Position numbers and translations under genes: made by a program
In this document: positions 15,101-26,149 of the stretch, piece by piece
Layout of the letters: the number at the start of each line of letters is the position of its first letter
How positions within the stretch are numbered: position 1 is the first letter of the stretch
Source of the DNA: Casuarius casuarius
Lineage: Eukaryota > Chordata > Aves > Casuariiformes > Casuariidae
Direction of reading: 5' to 3'
Length of the DNA stretch: 64,000 bases
Assembly: GCA_003342895.1 (NCBI GenBank)
Contig: PTFA01000362.1
Span: forward strand, 580,726-644,725
The notes under the pieces: generated by a model
The model's database searches: none
The model's input: the letters and a program-made list of their open reading frames with translations, nothing else
What the model was told of the DNA's origin: nothing

Positions 15101-17006
15101 AATGAAGATGCTGCATATATTTTGAACTCAGCATTACAGATGGCATTTTATTGTCTGTGATTAAATAAAACAGAGACAGCTTTCTGGAGAGGCAGGACTA
15201 GATTCAGACAGTGATACTCCGCATACATCTCTGCCCGCAGCCCCATCTTGCAACGCCTCGGATGCTTGCGGCGTGCCTGGGAGACAGGTCCCCGGGGCTG
15301 GAAACAAGGTGGGGGGGCAGTTTGCATGGTTTTATTTGGATTTGGAGACAGAGCCCCAGCAGGACTGTCAGTTTTGACCCAGTTTGCCTCAATCTTAAGA
15401 CACAGGATGGGTTTAGAGGTCACAAAAGGAATGTATTAAGCAAGTCAGGCTTTGGTGCCAGAGTGGAAACAGGCAGTTATAAACAAAACAAACTGGAGCC
15501 TGGGTCCTGTTCTAAGCTTAACACCTGGTTACTACGCTGACTGTTTGCACTCTGTTATTTGGGAGCCCTGGGACATGTCCCAGCCCTGAGGACAGCTCTG
15601 GGAGGCTGGGATGCAGCCGAGGGCTCTCGGGGCTGGGGGGTTTCTCAAGGCGTGCGTGCACTGCCTGGGCTCCCCGATCCTCTCCCATGCAAACGAAGGA
15701 GCCGAGCTCATCTGGGGGGCCTGTGACCTCTGCAAAGCGATGCTCTCCCAGGTTTTACAACCCCCTTCTCCATTGGGCCTGTGATCCTGGCTGGGTCTTC
15801 TTGCTCTTCCTGCCCCGTGCTCAGCACTCCCTGGGTGTCACCATTTCTTCTATATCGCCCACCACAACGAGCACGCCAAGTGCAACTGCTCTCCTCTACT
15901 TGCGACCTCGGGGACATCATTAGCTGCTTCTCATGCTAACGCAGTCCTGACAAAGGCACCGCCTGAAACAAGCCATAGGGCAGCTCTGCATGTTCAGGAA
16001 AAAACAGTCTGCTTTTCTCGGTGGCATTTTACTCTGCTAACAAATGTGGGGGCCATAGAGGAGCCCCGGTGCCAGCTGCGCCACGGGATGGGGGCAGGAA
16101 ATCCCGGCAGGCTGCGGGCAGCACCGTGGCATGGGGGGACATCCCGATGCCGGGAGCCAAGGGGGCAGAAGGTGCCTGTGCTCCCCCCACCATGAGATGA
16201 GAGCTGGCTGCTAAGCCATGACACGGAGCTGGTCCCAGCATGGAGAAGGAGACGTGTCCTCACCTCTAAGAGATGGAAAAGTACTGCTCTCCCTACATTC
16301 CCCTGCCAAGGGAATGGAGATAATTTCAGATCAGCGCCATCACTGAAACTACTAAAAATATGTGAGAAGAGCTACTTTATAAGCTCTGCTGGTGGAGGGT
16401 GCTTCCTTTAAATGCTGCTGGCTGAAGGCTTGGGGTCTCCAGAGGTGACGGATCCTGCTGTGCCTCCCTGAAGTCCCTGGCTCTGCTGGCCTGCGTTACT
16501 CCGCTGCCATAAAAATAGACCCCGATTCCACAGGCAAAATCTCCCCCTGCTTAAAATGCAGGGAGAAAGCCAAGGAGTGAAAGCCCATCCCCACGGCTGT
16601 GCTGCTGCAAGCACAGAGGACACAGAGCGCTGCTGGGCAATGGGTTCTGCAGCAGCCCGGCAAGGCCCGGCCTCCTCAGCAGGGGCGGGAGGAAGGGCCG
16701 TGCCCAACCCTTGTCCTGGACCAAATTTGCCTGCACGACCCATAGCAGTAAATTCGCGACCTCAAATCTAAGACACTGTCTAGTTCCTCAGCAAGTCAGC
16801 AAAGGGTAGGAATGGTCCAGTGCAGATTAGCGGGACTTGTAAACCCCCCGTCTCCCTCCCAGTGATGCTCTCAGCCTGCGACTTCCCGCAGCCCCCCGCA
16901 CGGTGCCGGCGAGCGCGCCGGGCGCCGCGGGGTACTCACAGTCCGTGTACTGCTGGAGCTGGGCGAACTCCGCGGGGCTGAGCGAGATCCAGCCGCCATC
17001 GCTCAT
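81..17006 (-). CDS. DGKG: Type I diacylglycerol kinase (DGKG or DGKB), N-terminal half, 10 exons
   Basis: Type I diacylglycerol kinases phosphorylate diacylglycerol to phosphatidic acid at membranes and are controlled by calcium through EF-hands. Coding exons, in transcript order: 17006-16940, 12372-12296, 8921-8756, 7759-7520, 6611-6441, 4100-4051, 3102-3028, 2864-2745, 604-487, 169-81. All have AG acceptors and GT donors, phases match at every junction, and the sum is 1173 nt (391 codons) without a stop. Domains: recoverin-homology region about 1-90, Ser-rich linker about 90-215, EF-hand loops 247-258 and 292-303, C1 domain 330-379 with ligands H330, C343, C346, C360, C363, H368, C371 and C379. 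The second C1 and the catalytic domains would lie left of the window. [15 protein letters not shown] and GVRKQGLCC look like DGKG, whereas [11 protein letters not shown] and DSSEL look like DGKB. DGKA is less likely because of the long linker. Family certain; paralog from remembered sequences only. Confidence 0.9.
487..604 (-). CDS. DGKG: DGK exon, first half of C1 domain, residues 323-362
   Basis: One hundred eighteen nt encoding [20 protein letters not shown] and then CNFC through [10 protein letters not shown]. It holds zinc ligands H330, C343, C346 and C360 of a C1 finger. The acceptor is CCTGCAG and the donor GTGAGT; it leaves in phase 1. Confidence 0.96.
2745..2864 (-). CDS. DGKG: DGK exon, second EF-hand, residues 283-322
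   Basis: One hundred twenty nt, phase 0 on both sides. It contains the loop [12 protein letters not shown] (D292, D294, D296, G297, T300, E303) and then the type I signature [14 protein letters not shown]. The acceptor is CCTCCAG and the donor GTGAGT. The loop has every expected ligand, so calcium binding should be intact. Confidence 0.96.
3028..3102 (-). CDS. DGKG: DGK exon between the EF-hands, residues 258-282
   Basis: Seventy-five nt, phase 0 on both sides, encoding [19 protein letters not shown] then STELKP. It supplies the closing Glu of EF-hand 1 and the helix linking to EF-hand 2. The acceptor is GCTCAG and the donor GTGAGT. Confidence 0.95.
4051..4100 (-). CDS. DGKG: DGK exon, first EF-hand loop, residues 241-257
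   Basis: Fifty nt encoding (F)[16 protein letters not shown]. This is most of a canonical calcium-binding loop with D247, D249, N251, G252 and D255; the closing Glu (E258) is the first codon of the next exon. The acceptor is CCTTCAG and the donor GTAAGC. Confidence 0.95.
6441..6611 (-). CDS. DGKG: DGK exon, linker end and pre-EF-hand helix, residues 184-241
   Basis: One hundred seventy-one nt, phase 1 on both sides. It encodes a basic segment ([13 protein letters not shown]), a Pro/Ala stretch, then the highly conserved [20 protein letters not shown] and DKLE leading into the first EF-hand. The acceptor is CCTGCAG and the donor GTAAGT. The conserved half identifies it as a type I DGK beyond doubt. 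Confidence 0.95.
7520..7759 (-). CDS. DGKG: DGK exon, Ser-rich linker, residues 104-184
   Basis: Two hundred forty nt, phase 1 on both sides, so skipping would keep the frame. It encodes about 80 residues of low complexity, 23 of them Ser, with several Ser-Pro pairs and no recognised domain. The acceptor is TTTGCAG and the donor GTGAGC. It lies between the recoverin-homology region and the EF-hands, where DGKB and DGKG carry their most divergent sequence. Its inclusion rests on the open frame and splice signals rather than on homology. Confidence 0.8.
8756..8921 (-). CDS. DGKG: DGK exon, residues 49-104
   Basis: One hundred sixty-six nt. It encodes [20 protein letters not shown] and then an HLFMSFKRK segment, the second part of the recoverin-homology region. 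It ends in a Ser/Gln/Pro-rich tail ([17 protein letters not shown]). The acceptor is TCCGCAG and the donor GTGAGC; it leaves in phase 1. Confidence 0.93.
12296..12372 (-). CDS. DGKG: DGK exon, residues 23-48
   Basis: Seventy-seven nt encoding (Y)[19 protein letters not shown] and on to YNPEQ, part of the recoverin-homology region. The acceptor is CCCCAG and the donor GTAAGG. It enters in phase 1 and leaves in phase 0. The intron before it is about 4.6 kb and contains a CR1 fragment. Confidence 0.93.
14015..14690 (-). mobile_element. CR1 LINE 3' fragment, diverged
   Basis: Read on the plus strand, it carries in order the landmarks of a reversed avian CR1 3' end: CCCTCACGGGGAAGATATTT, GAGAAAAGCCTGGCTCCATC, TTTCTCCAGGCTGA, AATCCAGATGTGGCGT, and CACCAGGACTCTCAGGTCC followed by TTTCTGCAGAGCTG. 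The element is therefore on the minus strand, the same as DGK, inside DGK intron 1. It is well diverged and has no reading frame, so it is an old 5'-truncated copy. Borders are approximate. Confidence 0.85.
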
Positions 17007-17258
17007 CGTTGAGGCGGCCGCGCGGCGGCGGCGGTGCCACGGATGGGGGGCGAGCCGCCGCGCTCGAGCCGTGCCGCGGCACCCGGAGCTGTCTGGGCTC
17101 CTCGCCGCGGGGCCCGGCCAGCCGCCGCGGTCACATCAGCGCTGCGAGGGAGGCGGTGGGCTCTTGTCCTGCAGGCGCCGGCCCCATGGCCCCGCGGGCA
17201 GCACATCCATGAGCTTCACAGCAGCTGAGCCGGGAGCATCCATTCAGCATCTGCCTCC
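16940..17258 (-). CDS. DGKG: DGK start exon (5'UTR plus residues 1-22)
   Basis: The coding part is 17006-16940, beginning [20 protein letters not shown]. This matches the N-terminus of type I DGKs, where W.SL.P.EF.QLQ.Y is shared. The donor after 16940 reads GTGAGTACC. The ATG has A at -3. A pyrimidine-rich tract ending in CAG at 17259-17261 is a strong acceptor, so this exon probably starts at 17258 and is preceded by a noncoding leader exon further right. The acceptor and the leader are inference; the coding part is firm. Confidence 0.82.
17131..17250 (-). other. Upstream ORF in the DGK 5'UTR
   Basis: Inside the predicted start exon an ATG at 17250 opens a 39-codon frame that ends in TGA at 17131. 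That is 124 nt before the DGK ATG and does not overlap it. The peptide is unremarkable. If the exon begins at 17258 as predicted, this is the first AUG the ribosome meets only 8 nt into the exon, after any leader exon. It could damp DGK translation. This is inference from sequence alone. Confidence 0.45.
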
Positions 17259-17939
17259 CTGGAACGAGGAAGAAACAGAGGCGACAGGATGACTGAGGCT
17301 GCTGCCAACCCGCAGCCATCGTCCCGCGGTGACGGCCCCTGCCGTCGCATGGTGACCCAGCGCTGGTCTCAGCGAGGCGCCCCAGGGCACCCGACCGTCC
17401 CCGAGGGCTGCGAGGCCCAGGGCTTGGCACCCCCAGGAGACTCTCCTCTCCCCGGGACCGAGCTCATCGCAGCGGCTTCAGCACCAGTTGCAAAGACCGC
17501 AATTCCCGGCATCCGGAGGATGCAGCTAGATAAAGGTCACGAGCCGAGGACAGGGCAGCTTTCTCTCGCTAACTGCGAAAAAGGCAAATGCCACAGGCAA
17601 AAAAAAAGGAGCTTGTCATCCATCAGGCATGCAGAAGAAACCCTCCACCACGCTCGCGGAGACTAATTGGAGCTCACTAAGATATAACACAGATGAGCCT
17701 TCCCTACTTGGTCCGTAATGTCACGGGGTGGGAGCTGAGGCTTCCCACCTAAATCTCCAGCTGGAGGTGCTTTGGGTAGCGTGGGACGGCCTTTCCAGGT
17801 CTCTAAACCCCCTTCTCCCACGGGCTCAGCCCAGGCGTCTAGCACCTGGGGCTTGCATCGAAAAATTGCCCTGCTTTAGGAGGTGCTGCAAACAGGAGGG
17901 ATTCCTTGGGCTGGATAAAATGGGAAATGCCCACATAAC

Positions 17940-18620
17940 GCAGTGAAAAATGCTCCGCTGCTTCCAGCTAGATGTTTGCCACATGCATTTTCAGGGGGAA
18001 TTCAGCATGATCCAAGCAGAAAGAGCTATTAATTAGCAGATATGCAGCTCTTGAGGCCTTGAGGGCAGGAGATCTGAACAAGCAGAAACTCAGGCTGTGC
18101 CTTCATCTATGAAACTGGTCACGGCCTTTAGCTGCCTCCTGGACCCAATAATCATCTCTAATGAAAATCTATGCTAAAAATTGGGCGAGAGGGAACATGC
18201 ACAAATAAGAGAAGTGTTGGAGAAACCTGTGCCACAGAGGAAATGTCAGAGGGCCTCAAAAGAAGTGGCAGTCTCCAGCCGGTCGCTTTGCAAGGCTTCA
18301 AAATGTATTAGCTTCTTCACTTAACTGAATCAGCTGCCGAGGTCTGGGGGGAAATGTCAGCTTCCCGAGACAGTTGTTCTTCAAGGAGCAGATGAGAGCA
18401 ATTTGATCTTGATTTTAGGGCCATCTCCCTGCTAACTGTTGCCTACCAGTTTCCACCAGGCTGATTTGACTAAATGGATCAAGCAGACGACGGGGAATCT
18501 GCGAAAGGCCAACTGACCTCAGGCAGTGTCCAAGAAGCGCCCTCATCCATCACGTCGGGCTGGCTGGGGTGCCCGCGTCACCTTTTCATTAGAGGGAAAA
18601 GGCATTTGATTAAGGCGAAT
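17940..18620. other. AT-richer noncoding block upstream of DGK, possible enhancer
   Basis: Between CpG-rich stretches, this block has homeodomain-type TTAATTAG (18029-18036) and many short AT-rich motifs, with no open frame of note. Its contrast with the surrounding GC-rich DNA suggests constraint, but I cannot test conservation. Confidence 0.25.
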
Positions 18621-19647
18621 GAGTCATTTTGAGTGGGGAAGGGGGCGGGGGGAGGAGGGCGCGTTTCGGGGCAGGCAGCAAGCTCAGCGGCGGTGCTCAG
18701 CCCGTCGCAACACGCTCGGCAGGGCCTTCCCCAGTGCTGTCCTGGCCTCTAAATGAGCGTTTCCTGGCACAAATGGTCAACGAGAGGCTGAGCCCCCAAA
18801 TTTCCCAAGCAGCTCCCCAAAGAGATGATCCAGGCATCAGGAACACCTTTGTGATGTGGCTGAGACCCACGGCCAGGTTTAATGTGCTCTGCCAGCCCTG
18901 TAAACCTCCTGCCAGCATCCCCTTGGACGGCTAAAGACGGGATGCTCTGTGGCATCCCTTGCTTTGCCCGGGGCACTTCAACCCTTGGCCGCGAGGTGGA
19001 TTTCCCCAGGCCAGGCTGCCTCTTTGGCCAGGAGCTTGCTGGAGGAGCTTTGGTGGCTCCCCTTCTCCTCGTGCTGGAAGGTAACAAGCGCTCTCGTCTG
19101 CTGTCGATCAGATCGACCCTTCGTGTCCGTCTCCTTACACCTCTCACCTGCCCTTTGCTAATAGCTGCTTTTTGAAAGGCAGACTGCTCCGGATGCAAGC
19201 GCAGCCTGGGTGCTTGCTGGCTTTTACAGCCTCCACTTGTGTTGTTTACCACATTTGCCGTTCCATTTTCCTGCAAAATCTCTCTAATTGAGAGAGGAGA
19301 TATGACACGCTTCACACAGCTTTTGGTAGGCAGGCAAAGGAAAATCAGCGCTTGGGGCTCTGGCTCTCTTACTGCTCAGTGCTCCCCACCACGGTGGTGG
19401 GCAGGTGGACATCAAGGTCCAAGCTAGCCCTGGGTGCAGGCCTCGATCCTGCCGTGCGCGGCTGCGCGGGAGCCAAGGTGCTGCCCGGACAGCCCGGCTG
19501 CCTTCACTCGGCCCTGCCGGCTTGCACGGGCTGCTCGGGCATCTCGTGCCACTGCGTTTCCTCCTCCACACCTTCCTCTTGGGTTAAAACAGAGTTGTGT
19601 CGGACTTGATCTCCTCGTGGCAGACTCGCCAGCAGCTTACAGCAGAG

Positions 19648-19676
19648 AGGGAGGAGGAGGAGGAGGCGGCGGCGGC
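19648..19676. repeat. (GGA)n-(GGC)n trinucleotide tract
   Basis: A run of GGA units passing into GGC units in noncoding GC-rich DNA. Simple sequence with no gene around it. Confidence 0.85.
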
Positions 19677-21904
19677 ACGGGACTGTTACTGCAAGGGTAT
19701 TAGCTGCCTTCTGGAGGGGCTTAACATGTGATAAAGATGTCAGGTTTGGGCCCGAGTGGATGATACTTCTCCGGAGCACAGCTGCTTTTAATAGCCGGTC
19801 GCTGCGGCACAGCCTTTGCCTCCTGCTAAGAAAACATGGCCGCCTGGCCAAAGGTCTGGAGCAAAAATAATTTCTTTACTAACATTATTTTGGCTCTAAC
19901 ATTAGCCACTGCAAGCACCCTGGGGGCAACACAGGGCCCAAACGCAAAGCCCCATCCTGGTGGAGGAGGACACAGCCTAAGACCATCCTCAGGGCTACAG
20001 AGAGGACAGTGACCCATCACTGCGGGGCAAGTAGGCAGCGCGGGGCCAAGCGCCCACAGGTGCTCTCAGATGGTGGCCGAGGGGGTTTTCCAGCTGTGGA
20101 AAGCGAATGCCACCAGCCTGGTAGGGAGTAGGTGAAACCAAGCTCTCCAAGAACTGCTGTTGCCCCACGCCCGGAGAAAAGCAAAGCAAACTCTGGGCTG
20201 CTGGTACCTACCCTGGGCACAAGTCTGCTGGAGCTAAATGACACAGATCTGCTCAGCCCTTGCCCCCCGAGACGCTGTACCGGCAGTCACGAGCGCTAGT
20301 TTGGAGCAAAACCTGCTTCACTGCCGTGCGCTTCAGAGCAGCCCTGAGGAGACGATGGAACAGGCGCTGCAGAGGTAACAGAGATCAAGTATTAAATGTA
20401 CCAGTTGCAACACACGTTTTTTCCCCTCTGTTTCAGTTAACAGCAAAGATGTCAAGGAGACAGCGCTTTGGGATGCTCTAATGATACAAATGAGGCATTA
20501 GCTCTTGGGGGAGAGAGGAGAGCAGCTTTCTAAAGAAACACAGTCCCCATAGCTTGTTGCCTCGGAGGCACCAGCCGTGCCCCCGAGCTCCCCCGCACGG
20601 CAAGCTGCGGGGACACGGGGTGCAGACATCACGCGGCCGACATCCTGGGCAGCCATGGGGCCCTGCGGGCAACCTGAGCAGCTCTCTGGGTGCCCACCAG
20701 GCCCCAGGGCCACTAGCCCCAGAGCTGGGGTGCCGGGGACCAGGTACCAGCCCCACACCACAGAGGGGTGATGGGCAAGCAGGTGGGATCTGCCTCAAGG
20801 CAAATCGACCTGCTGGGGATCTTGCTGCCCCAAGGATGCTCTCCAAGACCCAGGCAGCCGCTTCTGTCCCAAGAAGCTCTTCCACGTCTCACCTGCTGCT
20901 GCCTTCCCTTCCCCAGGAAACCATGAGCAACATTTGCCCTGTTCAGAAGAGATAAACACGGCTCTGGAGCGACATGCTCCACCATTTCTGTAGGCCTGCT
21001 AACGAGACGCAGAGCCAACGTGCTGCAGAAGAGCAGGGTGGCTTCCTGCACGCAGCCTCAACACCTCTGACTAAATCCGGGGCTGAGGAGCGGAGCCATG
21101 TTCCTCCAAGCTGAGAAGGGTTCGAGGCAGAGATGGAGGGAGGAAAGGCGTCTGGACAGTCCAAATAAATACGCATTTTCCAAGAAAACTGTCATGTCAT
21201 GGCAGGACTCCAGGGGTGTTTTGCAGCCCCAGGATGCCCGCTGCTGATGGGAGACAGTCCTGGGAGTGGTACCACTGCCAGGGCTCTTGTCCTTAGAAAC
21301 CCTGTCCCACAGCCCGGGACTTGTTGTCCACAGCAGAGCACTGCTAAAATGCTGCAAGGAACGCAGTGAGGGCCGTCTTTCCCCTGACTTGGGGACTTCC
21401 CAGGCCTCCTCTCCTGCCGAGGCATTGCCACTGGTCCTGCAGGCTGGGCAGCCTGCCTCCACCGCCTGTGATGTCCCAGCTCCCATCCCCACGGCTCTTG
21501 GTTCTGATGTCTCCAACCAGGAGTGGGCTGGACACAATGTTTCTAGGGATTTTTCTTTCTGGTTAGAAAAAAATACCCAAGGTCTTCCCAAGCCCCCGTT
21601 GGTTTCCTAGGGTTCTTTGCCTTGGGAAAAAGGACGAGCCAAAATACTGTATATGAATCTTTCCAAGATGAACGTTTGTCTCGAGGTATCTCCTAGATTG
21701 GTTCAGAAGAATTCAGGCTGTAAGAAACCCTCTCCCAGTGTAAACACGCTTTCTCCTCCCACGCAAAAGAGCTGTTTAGTTTGACCAGAAACTATTTTTT
21801 ATCTTAAATTTATACAAGGAGAGGCTGAGAGAGCAGGGTTAGCTAGGCCTGCAGAATAAAAGGCGAAGGGGGGGAACTAGCTGCTGTTTTCAGCTACTTC
21901 AGAC

Positions 21905-22145
21905 AGATCCAAGTTGCAGCATGGGAAGCTCCCACTGGGCATAAGAGAAAATCTCCTCCCTCTGATGGTGGTCAAACACCAGGACAGGCACCAGAGAGCT
22001 GGAGGGGGATCCACATCCTTGGAGACATTCAGAACTTGCTGGGACAAGGCCCTGAGCAACCTGGCCAAGCTTTGCAATAGGTCCCGCTTGGGGCAGGTTG
22101 GACGGCAGCTCCCCCGAGGGCCCATCCAACCTCCGCCTTCCTGCA
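21905..22145 (+). mobile_element. CR1 LINE 3' fragment
   Basis: Contains the plus-strand CR1 3' landmarks: GATCCACATCCTTGGAGACA, TTCAGAACTTGCTGGGACAA, CCTGAGCAACCTGG and a GGTTGGACGGC...CATCCAACCTCCG ending. About 240 bp, 5'-truncated and noncoding. Borders are approximate. Confidence 0.85.
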
Positions 22146-22639
22146 AGTCTGTGAATTTGCAAAAAAATAAAGTTTGCAGCTCCAATCTGAACTGGTTCCC
22201 ATTCCCTGCCTCCTAGCCTCTGGAAAACCCTCAAACCTCGTGAATCCCGGAGTGCTGCCAGTGGCAGCCTGCTAGATAATGCGTACCAAGCCTTTCCTCT
22301 GATGGATGGCCGTAAAAACGTTCATCATTTCTTTTAACGAAAGGTTACAGGGCGCTGCGAAGAAGGACAAGAAGAGCAAAGCGCAGCGCAGTTAATTGGG
22401 CCATCCCAGGGGCTTTCCCCCAGCAATTTCTGGAATAACAAACGCTACTTCTGGCATGTCGGTCTTACACTGCAGGAAGGGAAGGAATAGGCCTCCCTAG
22501 GAATCCAGCTGCTGCTCATTTGGGCGTCCTCTGAATTGTCAGCAGCAAATTATATTAAATCAAATTTGCCTCTTTCTAAAAATAGCTCCCCTGCTAGTGT
22601 TACAAATAACACCGGATTACCCTAACCGAAAGCGATTAC

Positions 22640-23480
22640 CGGGGAACGTCCCCTCTTCCCCCGCCGCCGCTTTGTGCCACCGCCACCGCGCCGCGCAGCG
22701 TGCTCTGCCCTCGGCCGCTCTCCGCTGCTTGTGTGGGTTTTGCCTTTTTGCACACAACGAGCACGTTGCCAGCAGCAAGACGTGACTGCGGGACTATTAC
22801 AGCAGCTGGGGGAGGATGAGGAAGCAGGAGGGGGGGAGAGCCGGGCTCCGAATGGCCTCCCAAACCCGCTCCCGGGATCCGGCTGGTTCTGGAGGCGTCG
22901 CGGTGCCTCTGAAGTGCCGGTGCTCCCTGGAGGGCTGCGGAGCATCCCGCCGGGCCCGGGGGTGAGGGAGCTCTTCCGAAGGGACCTGTGAGACGCAGTT
23001 GGGGAAAGCAAGCCGGGCGGGTTCGATCTGCTCCGCAGGGAGCCTCCTTTGCCGGCTCGCGGCACCTCGGGGCCGGCAGGCACCAAGTCTAGCAGCGCCG
23101 GGCAGGGGAGCCCCGGGCACCGCAGGCGGCTCCGTGGCCGGCGGCTGCGGGACAGCGGCAGGCTCCGCAGCAGCCGCGGCCCGGCCATGTACGGCCTGAA
23201 ACGCTCGAGTCAACAACGGAGATGCCAGGCCAGACCTGGCGCGGGGCCAGGCCCCGTCGGCGAGCGGGGCTGGGGGTGAGGCCGCGGCCGCCCCGCGGCC
23301 AGCTCCGAGGCACGGGGAGGGGGCACGTCCCGACATCCTGCGGGAAAGAGATGCCGCTCGGTGCCCTCGCTGATGGAGCGCGCGAGGCCGGGCGGGTTCC
23401 CGGGAATGGCAACAGGGAGAAGAGGGGAGCCGCTTTCCCAGCTTGCCGCCCGCGCTCTGTGCCTTGGCTGCCCGGGAGCA
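22640..23480. promoter_or_regulatory. CpG island without an assigned gene
   Basis: Long CpG-dense stretch containing GCCGCCGCTTTG, CACCGCGCCGCGCAGCG and GCGGCCGCCCCGCGG. Open frames on both strands here (up to 249 codons) are expected in stop-poor GC-rich DNA and resemble no family I know. It lies 5.4-6.2 kb upstream of the DGK start exon, so it could hold that gene's noncoding leader exon. Confidence 0.5.
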
Positions 23481-26149
23481 TCGACACCAGCAGCAGCCAA
23501 GGACGAAGGCCTCCCGCCTGCTCACCCTCCCCGTGGCACGTGACACGGTGTGTGCCCAGGCTCCCGACCCTCTGGGGCGTCACTCCCCGACGGTCCCTCC
23601 CCAGGTGCTCCATCCCCCTTCCCATCCTGGCGGTAAGACGTGTCAGGTGGAGGACAGTGCTGTCCCCATCACGTGGAGCCAGAAGCGTTTTGCCACCAGC
23701 CACCCACCCCAGGGCAAGCTGAACCCTTAGCCAGGCCTTTTCAGGAGAAGCAGCTTTTGGAAGAGCTCGTTTCACAACACGTTTCCCTCCCGTGGCACAA
23801 CCATCCCAGGCACCTCAGCTGCCCTCCCTGGGGCCACTGCCGGGCTCCAGCTAGCGATGGAGATCTACTTCCACAAGAGCTGGGGCAGAACAGGAGATGC
23901 TCAGGGTGGGCCACTGCAGAAGAGCCCTGGCTCCTGCAGCGTGACTCCAGAGCCTTCATCTTTCAAATGGCTTGAAAGCCTTCCTGGGATGTGTAGAGCC
24001 ATGCCTGGGAGATTTCTGCTTCAGACACCCATTGGGAAGGAGACAGCCTGGCTCCTCAGGCTGCAGGAGGCTGCGTGCAAGGAGGGAGCGCTCCTGCCAT
24101 GCACACGCACGCACACAACAAAGCTGTAGCTTTCTAGTAGATCCGATGTGCATCACGACCCTGAAGCCAGGCTCTTTTCCGTCTCCCTCGCTGCCAGCTC
24201 AGCTCACGAAGAACCAGTCTCGCTCACAACATCTTCTCCCAGGGCAGAAGTAACATGGGTCCCTGCAGGAATGGCATTTTCCAGCCTGCTCGACCCATCT
24301 TTTTTAAAGATCAGCCTATTTTTGTGTTGTACCGAGGAGAGGCCCCTTAGGCAGTGGGTGGAGTGCGAATCCCTCCTGTCCCACCGCAACAAAAAGCCAA
24401 CCAAGTCACGCTCAAACTATTTTCTGCAATTACATGAGAATGCACTTTTCTGCATTTTGCCTGCCCTGCCACGACCAAAGCGGGGAGAGCACACTGCATG
24501 TGCCCTTTTCCCTTCTCCCCTCCCGTGATTCATTCGTGCTGCTTTTTTACTACACGTTCCCCCTTCTCTTTAACTCCACACTTAGCCTTAACTCCACACC
24601 CAGCCCTCAACCCAGCTGCCCAGCTCGGACTGCTGTCCAAGTGCTCCACGCCAAGTCACCTCTCCGAGGCCACGTGCCCTCACGGCGCTGAAGCACTGAA
24701 ACACGCTGGCAAGAGGCAGCCAGGCACGAGACCTAACGAATGGGCCAGGGCCCACGCCGCGCCGTGGGCTGTGCTTCCCCGAAAGAGCCCGACGGACGAG
24801 CCTGCGCAGGATGCTCCTCCGTGCCAGCCCTGCTCCAGCTGGCGCCTTGCCCTGGGCACCTCTCGCAGGAGGTGCGCGCGTGGCCCTGGTGATACAGCCC
24901 CGTCCCCCCGGCGCAGCTGCGTTTCGGCACGCGCGCTCCTGCCAGCTGGCGAGAGCCTCCCATCCCACCTGCCTGGCTCCTCGCCGTCAGCGGTGCTCTG
25001 GCAAAGAGAGGCAGAGGTGGTCTTTGGTACACAACCCGAAAACCCACATACGTACATCTGTCAGGAGCACCTTGCCGGGCCTCCGCAGCCGCCTCCCGGC
25101 TGCATGGCATCCTTCCCTGCGGAGCTTTTAAGAAAAGCAAGCAATGTTTTGCTGCGAGATGCTTCGCTCTCCCTGGCTGTCAGGGTAGGAGGACCAGCAA
25201 AGCCGGGGAGAAGAGATATCCACTGCCACCATAATCACTTCTCGTACGTGTGGCAGGTTTTGTCTCCCGCATGGCTGGCCAGCAAAATGGAGGCTTGCTG
25301 TGGGTGGCCCGCGGGGTCTCGGGCTGCACCGACTCCGAGCGTTAACAGCAGGTCACGAAGGTGCCTGTGGTGCACAGGCTGAAGGCAGATCTGGGCTCAG
25401 CCCAGCCCCAGGGAAGCAGCAGGGAGCTCGCCCAGCCCGGGTGCCGGCGCTGGCATCTCCTCCAGCCTGCAAGGGCGAAGACGGCTTGGCTCAGATGCTA
25501 GGACGCATGGAATTTCCCACCTTATCGCTGTTGTCTTTTTGCAGAATATTTTTTCTAGTCGAGTTAGGAACAGGCTGGAGCCAAGCTACGACACCTTTTG
25601 AGCAAGACAAGTCCCACCACCACTGCCATTGCTGGTCCTAGGCAGACCACAGCTTGTCTCATGGAAAACTTTCTTCCCAAGTTGGACAGAGCTTCATTCC
25701 GCAGCCTGGGATCCTCCCAGGGCCCCCAACTACACCAACTCTCACCCATCAGACTGAGATTTCCCACTGCCAGCAGGGAAAAGCCCAGGCTTTTCCCCTT
25801 TGGGAATCCTGTAGCAATGAGTCCCACAGGTTACCTGCACCTTGCATGGGAAAGCACTGCTTTCCAGCAGCGTTGAAACTGCTGCTCTCCCCTTTCGTCC
25901 TCCGAAACAACCTGAAGAGCAAGTTCCAGGCAGCTTTCTACAGGGCTTGGCACGCTAAACGCCGCCTGGTTATTCCTGCCCTCTACAGAAAGCGGCCACA
26001 GTAATTTTCACTTCACGAGAAAGACACCAACGGGCTTTTCTGGACCAGCAACGCGGGGAAACGGCTGACTCAGGCCGTACCCCCACCGGCCGAACGGGCG
26101 TGCGGTTCCGCATCAAAGCTGAGAACCAACGCACATTCACACACCGGTG

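Larger units (their letters stand above)
16880..17480. promoter_or_regulatory. CpG island over the DGK start exon
   Basis: Dense CpG with runs such as GCGGCCGCGCGGCGGCGG around 17013. It covers the start codon and the sequence just upstream of the gene. This is usual for a housekeeping-type vertebrate promoter or first-exon region. No TATA box stands out. Confidence 0.65.
17481..26149. other. Noncoding stretch upstream of DGK
   Basis: Holds the CR1 fragment at 21905, the CpG island at 22640 and the trinucleotide tract listed separately. A 294-codon open frame at 24498-25382 (+) is low-complexity and looks like chance. No gene recognised. A DGK leader exon could lie here. Confidence 0.6.

Noticed and set aside
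22797..23546. 249-codon open frame on the minus strand
   Set aside because: Lies in a CpG island where stops are rare; Ala/Pro/Arg-rich, no recognisable motif.
24498..25382. 294-codon open frame on the plus strand
   Set aside because: Low-complexity Pro/Ser/Ala/Arg composition, no splice context or domain; expected by chance in GC-rich sequence.
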